Under the pieces are notes generated by a model that had not been told where the DNA came from, made no database searches, and was given only the letters and a program-made list of their open reading frames with translations. DNA of 64,000 nt. It comes from Bacillus sp. S/N-304-OC-R1 (GTDB lineage: Bacteria; Bacillota; Bacilli; Bacillales; Cytobacillaceae). The first letter of the stretch is position 1; each line of letters starts with the position of its first letter. Below, one piece after another: positions 44,910-54,345 of this stretch. The stretch spans positions 62,001 through 126,000 of the forward strand of contig NZ_JACWFE010000021.1 in the NCBI RefSeq assembly GCF_019749375.1, read 5' to 3'. The position numbers and the translations under genes were made by a program.

Positions 44910-45641
44910 CTATAACAGCTCCCGCTCGTCTACCATTTTAGAGAACTTCGCAGGAACCCCTTTAACTAATGTCTTAGGCTCTGTATCCTTCGTCACCAAT
45001 GCACCTGCAGCCACAAATGTTTCTTCCTCCACTGTAATTCCAGGTAATATAATAGAGGCTCCGCCAACACGTGCGCCTTTTTTTACATGGGCACCTTTAA
45101 TTTTATCAAAGCGCTCTTCTGTTCTTCCCATAAAATTATCATTCGTCGTCGTCACACACGGTGCAATAAAAACTTGCTCTTCAAGAGTCGTATAAGCTGT
45201 AATATACGAGTTAGATTGAATTTTTGTCCGATCACCAATCTTCACATAGTTCTCTACAGTTACTCCTCTGCCGACAATGACAAAGTTACCAATTTCAACA
45301 TTTTCCCTTACACTTGCAAGGTCTGCAATCAGCGTGCTTGAACCAATTTTAGCGCCACGATAAATCACAGCGTTCGCCCCAACGGTTACCTCTTCCCCAA
45401 TTTCTAACGCAGGAATAGAATCAGAAAGCTTAACTGTACTTGTCTTTGCTGGCTTTGGCGGTTTACCTACAACAGCACCATCTGCAATTGTTGTATTGTC
45501 GCCGATTGACGTTCCTTCATGAATCGTTACACGGTTACCAACAATAACGTTTTTGCCAATCTTTACATCCTTTTCAATAACAGAAAAATGTCCAACTTGA
45601 ACAGAAGCATCTAATTGAGCGGAAGGATCAATAAAGTTCAT
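44910..45641 (-). CDS. left-handed beta-helix acyltransferase, WbpD-like
   Basis: This 243-aa protein consists of hexapeptide repeats ([IV]G-rich turns such as IGKNVIVGNRVTIHEGTSIGDNTTIADGAVVG) that fold as a left-handed beta helix. The C-terminal half (IQSNSYITAYTTLEEQVFIAPCVTTTNDNF, GAHVKKGARVGGASIILPGITVEEETFVAAGALVTKDTEPKTLVKGVPAKF) resembles WbpD/WlbB, the acetyltransferase acting on UDP-GlcNAc(3NH2)A. It is about 50 residues longer than WbpD, from extra helix turns at the N-terminus. It starts the left operon, after an array of 20-bp repeats. Other acyl acceptors are possible. Confidence 0.8.
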   Translation of the reverse strand: MNFIDPSAQLDASVQVGHFSVIEKDVKIGKNVIVGNRVTIHEGTSIGDNTTIADGAVVGKPPKPAKTSTVKLSDSIPALEIGEEVTVGANAVIYRGAKIGSSTLIADLASVRENVEIGNFVIVGRGVTVENYVKIGDRTKIQSNSYITAYTTLEEQVFIAPCVTTTNDNFMGRTEERFDKIKGAHVKKGARVGGASIILPGITVEEETFVAAGALVTKDTEPKTLVKGVPAKFSKMVDERELL

Positions 45642-45679
45642 ATTCGTATATCTCCCTTTATTTTAAAAATTATAGAGTT

Positions 45680-45790
45680 GCAGATATCTGGATTGATTTG
45701 GCGGATATATTCCGAAAGTCGCCGATATATCCCGAAAGTCGCCGATATATTTCGAAAGTCGCCTATATATCGAAGAAGTCTGCTAATATT
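45680..45790. repeat. short array of the 20-bp GATATATC repeat (4-5 units)
   Basis: GATATA-type cores recur at 45682, 45703, 45723, 45743 and 45763 (the last reads CTATATATC), with the GAAAGTCGCC linker seen in the 23-kb array. The array lies in the 350-bp gap between two minus-strand genes. The rest of the gap holds a terminator and no gene. Confidence 0.85.
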
Positions 45791-45929
45791 TCTCAGAAAG
45801 TAACCTTTTTTAGCTACAATCTCACCAAATTCAATAAAATTATAAGCTGATCTTGCTTAAATGACTAATAGCTCAGAAAGAAAGGTGTTTCCAGCATAAC
45901 TTCGCATTAAAATCGGTACCAAGGTTATG

Positions 45930-45972
45930 AAAAAACTCCTCCGAATTCAGCCTAAACCTCATTCAGAGGAGT
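45930..45972 (-). terminator. terminator of the wzz-wbpB-wbpA operon
   Basis: On the minus strand ACTCCTCTGAAT and ATTCGGAGGAGT form a 12-bp stem (one G-T pair) followed by six T residues, 20 bp after the WbpA-like stop. Confidence 0.92.
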
Positions 45973-45992
45973 CCTATTGAATCCAAATAAAA

Positions 45993-47306
45993 TTACAATT
46001 TAATATATTTATTAGGCTTATTGATATCTTTTAATGCATTACGCGTATCAAAAATAACTTTGCTTTCTTGTGCAATCATATTGTAATCAAAATCAGTATG
46101 ATCAGTTGTAACTAAAACAAGATCCGCATCGTTTAAAAGCTCTTTCGTCAGATCCACAGTTTCAATCTTTTTATTGCATGATCTAAATGATTTCACATAT
46201 GGATCTACAACTGTATAGTCAGCACCATGGTGTTCTAGAAGCTCAACAATCTTTAATACTGGGGATTCTCGAACATCGTCAATATCCTTTTTATAAGCTA
46301 CGCCAAGAACTGCCACTTTTGCTCCACGAAGAGCTTTGCCGTCTTCGTTTAGAACTTGCATAGAACGTGTAATCACGTATTCAGGCATGCTGTTGTTAAT
46401 TTCGCCAGCAAGCTCGATTAATTTCGTATGGTAGTTATATTCACGTGCTTTCCATGTTAAGTAGAATGGATCGATTGGAATACAGTGTCCGCCAAGACCA
46501 GGACCTGGATAGAATGCCATGAATCCATAAGGCTTAGTTTTCGCTGCATCAATAACTTCCCAAACATCAATGCCCATTTTCTCGCATAAAATCGCCATTT
46601 CGTTGGCTAATGCAATGTTAATATGACGGAATGTGTTTTCGAAGATTTTTTCCATCTCAGCTACAGCAGGAGAAGATACTTCGTGTACATCACCTTCAAG
46701 TACATTGCGATAAAGAGCTGCTGCAACCTTCGTACAATTTTCCGTAATCCCTCCAACAACCTTTGGAGTATTCTTTGTTTTGAAATGTTTATTACCTGGA
46801 TCAACACGCTCAGGTGAATAAGCAACAAAAACAGATTCCCCTACTTTGAAGCCTTTTTCTTCAAGAGCAGGCTTTACAATTTCTTCTGTAGTGCCAGGAT
46901 ATGTTGTGGACTCTAACACGACAAGCATACCTTCATGTGCATACTTAGCAATTTCTTTTGAAGAGCTTTTCACATAAGATGTGTCAGGCTGCTGATAAAT
47001 ATCAAGCGGTGTTGGAACGCAGATGGCAACAGCGTCAACCTCTTGAATTCGTGCATAGTCAGTTGTTGCTACTAAATGACCGCTTTTAATCATATCTGCT
47101 AAATCTTGGTCAACAACGTCACCAATATAGTTAATACCCATATTTACCTGTTCAACACGTGCTGCTTGAACATCAAAGCCAATTACTTTATAGCCAGCCT
47201 TTGCTTTTTCAACTGCTAAAGGCAGACCCACATAACCAAGTCCAACTACTCCAATAACAGCTTCTTTATTTTCAATTTTATTTAATAATGATGTATATAC
47301 GTCCAT
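45993..47306 (-). CDS. nucleotide-sugar dehydrogenase, WbpA-like (UDP-GlcNAc 6-dehydrogenase)
   Basis: This 437-aa enzyme has the UDP-sugar dehydrogenase layout: IGVVGLGYVGLPLAVEKAKAGYKVIGFD (Rossmann), CVPTPLD, ESTTYPGTTEE, a central GLGGHCIPIDPFYLTWKAREY with the catalytic Cys, and the C-terminal AVLGVAYKKDIDDVRESPVLKIVELL. The WbpA/VipA subgroup oxidises UDP-GlcNAc to UDP-GlcNAcA. A UDP-ManNAc dehydrogenase (WecC) role is possible, but adjacent WbpB-like and nearby WbpE-, WbpD- and WbpI-like genes favour the diacetamido uronic acid route. Confidence 0.9.
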   Translation of the reverse strand: MDVYTSLLNKIENKEAVIGVVGLGYVGLPLAVEKAKAGYKVIGFDVQAARVEQVNMGINYIGDVVDQDLADMIKSGHLVATTDYARIQEVDAVAICVPTPLDIYQQPDTSYVKSSSKEIAKYAHEGMLVVLESTTYPGTTEEIVKPALEEKGFKVGESVFVAYSPERVDPGNKHFKTKNTPKVVGGITENCTKVAAALYRNVLEGDVHEVSSPAVAEMEKIFENTFRHINIALANEMAILCEKMGIDVWEVIDAAKTKPYGFMAFYPGPGLGGHCIPIDPFYLTWKAREYNYHTKLIELAGEINNSMPEYVITRSMQVLNEDGKALRGAKVAVLGVAYKKDIDDVRESPVLKIVELLEHHGADYTVVDPYVKSFRSCNKKIETVDLTKELLNDADLVLVTTDHTDFDYNMIAQESKVIFDTRNALKDINKPNKYIKL

Positions 47307-47321
47307 CTTTATTTTCTCCTT

Positions 47322-48332
47322 TTATAAAACGACTTTTTTCCCTGTTTCGGCTGATTCTAAAATTGCCAGTATTAATTTTACAGGAGCGAGACCGTCTTCG
47401 CCAGTTACAATTGGATTACGGTTTTCTTGTATTGCCATTGCCATGTCCTCGATAATGCATTGATGCCCTGGCTTCCCAAATGGGTCTGCTTTAATTTCAT
47501 CTTTTATTTTGTCCGCTTCCTCTTCTGTTACACCCTCGATGTCCCACGTTTCAATGAAATTTGCATTACGGCCGCTTATTTTTACCGAAGCTGTTTCTCC
47601 AAAAATCGCAATAGACTCTTCTAAGTTTTTAGGGTAAATCGTTGTAGCTGCTTCAATCACACCTAATGCCCCATTTTTAAATTGAACGACTGCTGCGGCT
47701 ACATCCTCTGTTTCAATCTTACGAAGACGAGTTGCTGCCATTGCCTGTACAGATTCAACTGGACCCATTAGCCATAGCATTAAATCAAGATCATGAATCG
47801 CCTGGTTCATTAAGACGCCACCATCAAATTCTTTCGTGCCTCTCCATTCAGCTTGATCATAATAAGCTTGATTGCGATTCCAGCGAACAGTAGCATTGGC
47901 ATGACTTAACTTTCCGAATGCGCCTGCATCCATTTGTTCTCTTAATTTTTGAATGGCAGGTCTGAAACGGTTTGGATGAACGACCGCGAGTTTTACACCG
48001 TGCTCATTTGCATATTGGATCATATCCTCAGCGTCCTGAAGCTTTAATGACATCGGCTTCTCCACAATAATATGTCTGCCGTTCTCTGCCACTATTTTTG
48101 TTAAGAGAGCATGCAGGCCTGAAGGCACACAAATATTAACTACATGAATCTCTGGATTTTCTTCAAGCATTTTTTGTAAATCAGTATATTTCTTCACATC
48201 TGGAAGATCTAATTCCAAACGTGATGGATTTGTATCACAAATCGCAAATAAATGGGCATTCTCCGCATTTTGAATTGCCTCTATATGTTTGTTTGCTATA
48301 TGGCCCATCCCTACGATGGCAAAATTAATCAT
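47322..48332 (-). CDS. Gfo/Idh/MocA oxidoreductase, WbpB/WlbA-like
   Basis: This 336-aa protein has an N-terminal NAD-binding motif (FAIVGMGHIANKHIEAI), CVPSGLHA, IIVEKPMSLKLQDAEDM (with the EKP lysine) and GGVLMNQAIHDLDLMLWLMGPVESVQA. WbpB/WlbA oxidises C3 of UDP-GlcNAcA before transamination. ATG 48332 has GGAGGT upstream; a TTG frame at 48356 is less likely. It follows the Wzz-like gene with a slight overlap and precedes the WbpA-like gene. Confidence 0.88.
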   Translation of the reverse strand: MINFAIVGMGHIANKHIEAIQNAENAHLFAICDTNPSRLELDLPDVKKYTDLQKMLEENPEIHVVNICVPSGLHALLTKIVAENGRHIIVEKPMSLKLQDAEDMIQYANEHGVKLAVVHPNRFRPAIQKLREQMDAGAFGKLSHANATVRWNRNQAYYDQAEWRGTKEFDGGVLMNQAIHDLDLMLWLMGPVESVQAMAATRLRKIETEDVAAAVVQFKNGALGVIEAATTIYPKNLEESIAIFGETASVKISGRNANFIETWDIEGVTEEEADKIKDEIKADPFGKPGHQCIIEDMAMAIQENRNPIVTGEDGLAPVKLILAILESAETGKKVVL

Positions 48333-49080
48333 GTTGGTAATACCTCCGGGCTTCAATAATATATTTCCAAAGCATCAGGATTAAGAATGTCGCAAAGATT
48401 CCTAATAGTAAACCTGCTAAGGTAAGTTCTTTTTTATATGTGTCGACTGTGTTAATGTCTTGTTTTACAATTGAAGGCTTTTCGAAAAAGGCCAGATCTG
48501 TATTCATTTTTTGGATGGACGCTAACGCTGTTGAAGCTTCTACCTCAGTCCATTCAAGTAAACTAGTAATTCTTGCTGTTTCATCAATAGTTAAGTCCTT
48601 GCTCTCGATCTTCTTACTTGCTGAACTTAATACATTATTCATGGCGTCTAGCTTTGCCTGTGTTTCCTCAATTCCTTCTTCAGTCTTCTTATAGCGAAGG
48701 TTATAATTTTCTATAAGCGCTTCTTCAACGCCTGAAGTCATCTTTTGAAGATCTTTTTCCAAGCGCTCTTTATTGTCATCATAAATTTTAATTTTGATAT
48801 AACTTTCGCTTGAAACATAGGAATCAATGACGCCGTGTACATCTTTTCCAAATTCAGCATCGATATTAGTCGGATTCGTCAAAGCCTTTAATTTAACTGA
48901 GCCAGTAAAAACAGTCGAAGTTCCTACATATTTCCCCTCTTTAGGAACTAAATATGAGCCCCCAAACCCTAATAGCATAAATATTAATGGAATTATGATA
49001 AAGAATATCTTCTTTTTCCAAAAAAATAATAAGTACTCATATAAAACAAACCTTTTTTGTTCTGCCAACAGGACCACCAT
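48325..49080 (-). CDS. Wzz-like polysaccharide chain-length protein
   Basis: This 251-aa protein has two membrane segments, one near residues 25-45 (FFIIIPLIFMLLGFGGSYLV) and one near 218-240 (LTLAGLLLGIFATFLILMLW), with a mainly helical external region between. The Pro-rich motif and the topology match the Wzz/YveK family, which sets polymer length with Wzy. No tyrosine-kinase domain is attached. Starts at ATG 49080 or a TTG 12 bp inward are both possible. It begins the operon with the WbpB- and WbpA-like genes. Confidence 0.75.
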   Translation of the reverse strand: MVVLLAEQKRFVLYEYLLFFWKKKIFFIIIPLIFMLLGFGGSYLVPKEGKYVGTSTVFTGSVKLKALTNPTNIDAEFGKDVHGVIDSYVSSESYIKIKIYDDNKERLEKDLQKMTSGVEEALIENYNLRYKKTEEGIEETQAKLDAMNNVLSSASKKIESKDLTIDETARITSLLEWTEVEASTALASIQKMNTDLAFFEKPSIVKQDINTVDTYKKELTLAGLLLGIFATFLILMLWKYIIEARRYYQHD

Positions 49081-49192
49081 TCCTTTTAAAGTTTATATAA
49101 TCATTGTTCTGTGTTGTAGTGCTTGAAAGATGCAACATGAGGGCCTAAATAATAAAATTTTTTTCAGCACTATGTTCATCACACAAGCAAGT

Positions 49193-49223
49193 AAAAGAAA
49201 CGCCCCCTATTCGGCGACGTTTC
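49193..49223 (-). terminator. terminator of the WbpE-like gene
   Basis: On the minus strand AAACGTCGCC and GGGGGCGTTT pair around GAATA, followed by TCTTTTAC. Confidence 0.75.
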
Positions 49224-49233
49224 ATTCGGTTTT

Positions 49234-50346
49234 TTATTTGTTGTAAAACTCCTTGATCTTAGCCACTACATATTCCTGTTGCTCTTGCTTTAGCTCAGGG
49301 AACATCGGTAGGGATAATGCTTCCTTAGCAGCCTTTTCAGATTCAGGAAGGTCTCCTTCATTATAGCCTAAATCTTTAAATACAGGCTGAACATGAAGTG
49401 GAAGCGGATAGTAAATCATCGTTTGAACGCCTTGTTCTTTTAAGAATACTTGAAGCTCGTCACGTTTTTCTACTCTAATCGTATACTGATGGAAAACGTG
49501 GTAATTTCCTTCTTTTTCGACTGGAGTTTTCACAAGCTCGCCTAATTGCTCATTAAGAAGCTGAGTATACACAGCAGCTTTTTCTCTTCTTAACTCGCTC
49601 CATTTATTTAAATGAGGAAATTTCACATTTAATACAGCAGCTTGAAGCTCATCAAGACGGCTATTATAGCCTAACACATGATGATAGTATTTCGGCTTGC
49701 TTCCATGCACACGAATAACGCGACAATTTTCAGCAACTTCATCATCGTTTGTAACAATCATTCCCGCATCTCCGTATGCACCAAGGTTTTTCGTAGGGAA
49801 AAAACTGTAAGTAGCCGCTGTTCCTAATTCTCCTACTGTTTTGCCGTGGCGCTTTGCACCGATTGCTTGTGCAGCATCTTCAATAATCGCTAAATTATGT
49901 TTGTCTGCGATTTCGCGAAGTTTTTCCATATCAGCCATTTGTCCATATAAATGAACCGGAATAATCGCTTTCGTCTTATCTGTAATGGCCTCTTCTACTT
50001 TTGCAGGATCAATATTAAACGTAACAGGGTCAATGTCTACATAAACAGGTGTTGCACCTGCACGGACAATAGAACCACCTGTTGCAAAGAATGTAAATGG
50101 TGTTGTAATGACTTCATCTCCAGACTTAATACCTGCAGCCTGAAGAGCAATATGTATTGCATCACTGCCATTTGCACAGCCAATACCGTGTTTAACATTG
50201 CTAAACTCAGCTACATCAGCTTCAAGCTTTTTAACGTTATCACCCAAAATAAATCGGGAAGAACTCATAACTTGATCTAAAGCAGTAAGCATTTCTTCTT
50301 TTAATTCTTGATACTGTTCACTTAAATCTAACATAGGAATATTCAT
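49234..50346 (-). CDS. DegT/DnrJ/EryC1 aminotransferase, WbpE-like
   Basis: This 370-aa PLP enzyme has IPMLDLSEQYQELKEEM, NGSDAIHIALQAAGIKSGDEVITTPFTFFATGGSIVRAGATPVYVD, EDAAQAIGA, and YSFFPTKNLGAYGDAGMI with the PLP lysine, then HVLGYNSRLDELQAAVL. These match WbpE/WlbC, which aminates the 3-keto sugar made by WbpB. ATG 50346 fits GGAGG at 8 nt; ATG 50352 is only 2 nt from it. It has its own terminator, so it is a separate unit from the Wzz operon but faces the same way. Confidence 0.9.
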   Translation of the reverse strand: MNIPMLDLSEQYQELKEEMLTALDQVMSSSRFILGDNVKKLEADVAEFSNVKHGIGCANGSDAIHIALQAAGIKSGDEVITTPFTFFATGGSIVRAGATPVYVDIDPVTFNIDPAKVEEAITDKTKAIIPVHLYGQMADMEKLREIADKHNLAIIEDAAQAIGAKRHGKTVGELGTAATYSFFPTKNLGAYGDAGMIVTNDDEVAENCRVIRVHGSKPKYYHHVLGYNSRLDELQAAVLNVKFPHLNKWSELRREKAAVYTQLLNEQLGELVKTPVEKEGNYHVFHQYTIRVEKRDELQVFLKEQGVQTMIYYPLPLHVQPVFKDLGYNEGDLPESEKAAKEALSLPMFPELKQEQQEYVVAKIKEFYNK

Positions 50347-50457
50347 TTTCATTTCCTCCAGCTTTCTAGATGAAATACTAAATTATTTTAACACAAAATA
50401 GGTGCAGAACAGACAATTTTCGTTATGGTTTTATGACATTTTTCGAACCATTCTTCT

Positions 50458-50491
50458 AAAAAAAGCCGTTTGCGGGCGTCCACAAACGGCC
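50458..50491 (-). terminator. terminator of tagO
   Basis: On the minus strand GGCCGTTTG and CAAACGGCT form a strong stem around a G/C-rich loop, followed by seven T residues, just after the tagO stop. Confidence 0.92.
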
Positions 50492-50496
50492 AATTT

Positions 50497-51555
50497 CTAT
50501 TGTCTTCCCGTTACTTTGCGATAAATTTTAATTACAGGCTTATACTTTTCATGAACTAATCCAATTGCTTCAGCAAGCAGTTCAAATATTAACAGCAGAC
50601 CGAAGATCAGAAAAATACTAACCCATAATGTAGCTGTTGAGAATAGTATGGCACTTACGCTAAAAACAATTCCAAAACCATATATACATAATACGGTTTT
50701 TCTATGGGAAAGCCCAAGAGCTAAAAGCCTATGATGCAAATGTGACTTATCTGGAGCCGAAATTGGCTTTTTATTAACAATCCTTCTAATGATTGCATAA
50801 GTTGTGTCAAAAACAGGAACACCTAATATGATAATTGGGACAATAAAACTAAACAGCGTGACACTTTTGTATAGACCCAATAAGGATAGTACAGAAATAG
50901 AGTAACCTAGGAACAGCGCTCCCGTATCACCCATAAAAATTTTCGCCGGGTGAAAATTGTGGAACAAGAATCCAAGCGTACTTCCTAATAATATAAGTGA
51001 TAACATTAAGATCAGCGGTTTGCCAGCAACACCAGCCATGAAGGCAATTGTGCCGATTACAATAGCGGAAATCCCCGCAGACAAACCATCAAGACCATCA
51101 ATTAAGTTAATAGCATTTGTAATAGCCACAATCCAAAAGACTGTGATTGGATACGTCCATATTCCAATGTCATAAGTACCTACAAAAGGAATTGTTAAGT
51201 GATCGATGTTTAATCCGCTTCCGACAACAGCTCCAGCAGCAAGAAGCTGGCCAGCAAGCTTATATTTTGCGGACAATTCATATTTATCATCAAGGATACC
51301 GGTAATGATGATAATAATAGCACCGACTGTAATTCCCGTTATTTTTTCATTGTAAAGACCGCCAACCAAATATCCGGCAACTACCCCGCCGAAAATTGCC
51401 AAACCACCAAGACGCGGCATGATTCTTGAATGCACTTTTCTCTTGTTTGGTTTGTCTACAGCGCCGATCTTAATCGCTAATTTAATGACTAGGGGTGTAA
51501 TAAGTAAGGATGTTACTATAGCCGCTAGGAATGCAGCGATAAATTTTATATCCAA
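50497..51555 (-). CDS. tagO: undecaprenyl-phosphate GlcNAc-1-phosphate transferase
   Basis: This 352-aa integral membrane protein has about 11 helices and the WecA/TagO motifs: AIKIGAVDKPNKRKVHSRIMPRLGGLAIFGGV, GILDDKYELSAKYKL, NAINLIDGLDGLSAGISAIV (catalytic Asp), FMGDTGALFLGY and the HLHHRL loop. It transfers GlcNAc-1-P to undecaprenyl phosphate, the first step of teichoic acid and many secondary wall polymers. TTG 51555 has AAGGTGAT upstream; GTG 51564 is the alternative. Its position beside the polysaccharide locus suggests it also primes that polymer. Confidence 0.93.
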   Translation of the reverse strand: MDIKFIAAFLAAIVTSLLITPLVIKLAIKIGAVDKPNKRKVHSRIMPRLGGLAIFGGVVAGYLVGGLYNEKITGITVGAIIIIITGILDDKYELSAKYKLAGQLLAAGAVVGSGLNIDHLTIPFVGTYDIGIWTYPITVFWIVAITNAINLIDGLDGLSAGISAIVIGTIAFMAGVAGKPLILMLSLILLGSTLGFLFHNFHPAKIFMGDTGALFLGYSISVLSLLGLYKSVTLFSFIVPIIILGVPVFDTTYAIIRRIVNKKPISAPDKSHLHHRLLALGLSHRKTVLCIYGFGIVFSVSAILFSTATLWVSIFLIFGLLLIFELLAEAIGLVHEKYKPVIKIYRKVTGRQ

Positions 51556-51928
51556 TGATATCACCTTGTATTCGTAGTAATCCCGCTAGGGGCAAGTATT
51601 ATCCCTCTAAATGGTATGTTTAATTCGATTAGAATAATCCTAACATATATCAAAAAGAATTCAATTAATTTCATTTTTACAAAAATTACAAAACAGCATC
51701 ATTTAATACCTTAATTATACTATCACCTCAATCATCGAAAAATCTTTATAACATTTCAACCTAAAAAGGAAGTATCCTCTAAAATTGACGAATATTCTCG
51801 AAAAAGGTTTCAAATAATAGAGAATAATAGAATCTGTAAAAAATTAACTGACGTATTCCGACTAAAATATATTATACTACATAATATGTTATAATTTAGC
51901 TAGAAATAAAGTTTTAGGAGAGAACAAC
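51556..51928. other. divergent intergenic region between tagO and secA2
   Basis: About 370 bp, AT-rich, without a gene. A TATAAT at about 51889-51894 may be the secA2 -10, but no -35 is clear, so I do not call it. AGGAGAG precedes secA2. Confidence 0.5.
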
Positions 51929-54283
51929 ATGCTATCTTTAATGAAGCGAGTTTTTAATGAAGATTCTGCCGAACTAAAACGTCTATATAAACATGTTACA
52001 AACATTAATGAATTAGAGGCAAAGGTTTCTCAACTCAGTGATGAAGAATTGAAAGAAGCAACACAATACTTTAAAGAAAAAATTGCTTCTGGCGTATCCA
52101 TACAAAATTTAAAAGAAGAAGCCTTTGCTATTGTCCGCGAAGCATCAAATCGCGTGCTTGGCATGCGTCATTATGACGTCCAAATACTTGGAGGGCTTGT
52201 CCTTCTCGACGGCGGTATTGCTCAGATGGCAACTGGAGAAGGTAAAACACTTGTTGCAACACTTCCAACCTATTTAAAAGCGCTGGAAGGGAAAGGAGTT
52301 CACGTCATCACAGCCAATGAATATTTAGCTAAGCGTGACTGTGAACAAATGGGAAAAGTTTTGACATTCCTTGGGCTTAATGTCGGACTAAACATTTCCC
52401 AAATTTCTGAATCTGAGAAAAAGGATGCCTATAACGCTGATATTACATACGGAACAGGCACTGAGTTTGGATTTGACTATTTACGGGACAACATGGTCAA
52501 TCGCCTTGAAGATCAAGTGCAGAGACCTTTACATTATGCTATTGTCGACGAGATTGATAGTATATTAATAGACGAGGCAAGAACACCATTAATTATTGCT
52601 AGTAAATCCGATATTGCTACCGAACTCTTTCAAATTACATCCGAAATTGTGAGAGACTTTGAAGATAGCAATCACTATGAATTTTACCCTGAAACAAAAC
52701 AAATCGTTCTAGCTGATAATGGAGCGAACGTATTTGAAGAAGCTTTTGGAATTGCAAACCTGTACGACGCCGAGCACCGTGAACTGCTTCACAATATCAT
52801 GCAGTCTTTAAGAGCACATGTCGTTATGCGTAAAGATGTAGACTATATTGTAAAAAATGATCAGATTATGCTCGTCGATCAGTACACAGGTCGAATTATG
52901 GAAGGCCGTACTTTCAGTGACGGACTTCATCAAGCCATTGAAGCAAAAGAAGGCGTAACAATAAAAGAGGAAAACCAAACACAAGCCTCTATTACAGTTC
53001 AAAACTACTTTAGAATGTATACCACACTTGCCGGGATGACTGGAAGTGCTATGCCTGCTAAGCAGGAGTTCTGGGAAACTTATAATTTACGAGTGGTTGC
53101 TATTCCAACGAATAAACCAAATGCCCGCCAGGATGAAGATCCATTAGTCTACAAAGATTATGATTCTAAAGTGCAGAAAATTGTTGATGAAGTGAGCAAG
53201 CATAATCAATTAGGACGCCCAGTATTAATTGGAACAACTTCTATTGAACAATCTGAACGCTTATCTTCATTTTTAACTAAGGCTAATATTAAACATCAAA
53301 TTCTAAATGCAAAAACAGAAGAAGATGAGGCGCTGATTATTGCTCAAGCTGGGCAAAGGAATAAAGTGATGATTTCAACCAATATGGCTGGACGCGGTAC
53401 CGATATTCTTCTAGGTGAAGGCGTTCGTGAATTAGGCGGCCTTCAAATTATCGGAACAGAGCTTCATGAAAGTGCACGTATTGATATGCAGCTAAGAGGC
53501 CGTGCAGGCCGTCAAGGAGATCCAGGTTCTACTCAATTTATTATTTCTATTGAAGATGATATTTTCCATAGCTATGATAAAGAAGAAATGGATAGATGGA
53601 AGAAAAAAATCAAATCTGATGAAAATGGCTTAATTGTGTCCCCTAACCCGGTCAAGTTCGTGAAAAAGGTTCAGGAAACTGTTGAAGGTGCACATTTTTC
53701 ATCTAGAAATCATCTTTTAAAGCTTGATGATATTGTTGACGAACAAAGAAAAATTATTTATAAAAAGCGAAATGACTTGCTGACAATAACGAACTTTAAC
53801 GAACTATTGAAAGCGTCACTAAACAATCATTTACAAAAGCTCGTAGAGAAATATTGTCCTGATGATGTATTATTCGAAGATTGGCCAACTGAAAGCCTAT
53901 ATGAAGAATTAACCGTTGTTTTTGGAAATCTTCCATTCCCAGCTTCTGATCTAAAAGGAGCAGAAAAGCATGCGATACAAGTAAAAGTTGATGATCTCTT
54001 TAAAAATCATCTAGAATTATTAAATACTCTTGAAGAAAACGAAAATTTCCAAGTTCAAATAAAGAATATGTACTTACAAACTTTAGATCACTCTTGGATT
54101 GTTCATATGGAGCTGCTATTCCATATGAGAGAGGATATTGGCATCCGTGGATATGGACAGGAAGATCCTTATCGCTTATATGCAGGCGAAGCATATGAGG
54201 AATTCTTACATTTCTTAGCAGAATTAGATGCTCAAATTACAAAACAGGCGAAGTTGTATATTCAGCATTACTTAGCAGAGTAA
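51929..54283 (+). CDS. secA2: accessory Sec ATPase SecA2
   Basis: This 784-aa SecA homologue has the DEAD motor ([55 protein letters not shown]), the second motor half ([53 protein letters not shown]) and the helical scaffold. It ends soon after [31 protein letters not shown] and lacks the C-terminal zinc-binding tail of housekeeping SecA (about 840 aa). The shorter length and the following slaP gene identify the SecA2 that exports S-layer and some wall enzymes in the B. anthracis group. AGGAGAG lies before the ATG. Confidence 0.92.
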   Translation: MLSLMKRVFNEDSAELKRLYKHVTNINELEAKVSQLSDEELKEATQYFKEKIASGVSIQNLKEEAFAIVREASNRVLGMRHYDVQILGGLVLLDGGIAQMATGEGKTLVATLPTYLKALEGKGVHVITANEYLAKRDCEQMGKVLTFLGLNVGLNISQISESEKKDAYNADITYGTGTEFGFDYLRDNMVNRLEDQVQRPLHYAIVDEIDSILIDEARTPLIIASKSDIATELFQITSEIVRDFEDSNHYEFYPETKQIVLADNGANVFEEAFGIANLYDAEHRELLHNIMQSLRAHVVMRKDVDYIVKNDQIMLVDQYTGRIMEGRTFSDGLHQAIEAKEGVTIKEENQTQASITVQNYFRMYTTLAGMTGSAMPAKQEFWETYNLRVVAIPTNKPNARQDEDPLVYKDYDSKVQKIVDEVSKHNQLGRPVLIGTTSIEQSERLSSFLTKANIKHQILNAKTEEDEALIIAQAGQRNKVMISTNMAGRGTDILLGEGVRELGGLQIIGTELHESARIDMQLRGRAGRQGDPGSTQFIISIEDDIFHSYDKEEMDRWKKKIKSDENGLIVSPNPVKFVKKVQETVEGAHFSSRNHLLKLDDIVDEQRKIIYKKRNDLLTITNFNELLKASLNNHLQKLVEKYCPDDVLFEDWPTESLYEELTVVFGNLPFPASDLKGAEKHAIQVKVDDLFKNHLELLNTLEENENFQVQIKNMYLQTLDHSWIVHMELLFHMREDIGIRGYGQEDPYRLYAGEAYEEFLHFLAELDAQITKQAKLYIQHYLAE

Positions 54284-54285
54284 AA

Positions 54286-54312
54286 GCGGTGGCCCCCAAA
54301 AGGGCCGCCGTT
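54286..54312 (+). other. GC-rich hairpin between secA2 and slaP
   Basis: GGTGGCCC and GGGCCGCC pair around CCAAAA right after the secA2 stop, but no T-run follows. It could be a processing or attenuation hairpin that lowers slaP expression or protects the secA2 mRNA end. Confidence 0.55.
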
Positions 54313-54345
54313 AACAAATATTATTATTAAAAAGGTGGCTTTTTA

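Noticed and set aside
51880-51900. A secA2 promoter at the TATAAT near 51890
   Set aside because: No convincing -35 at the right distance, so I do not list it as a feature.
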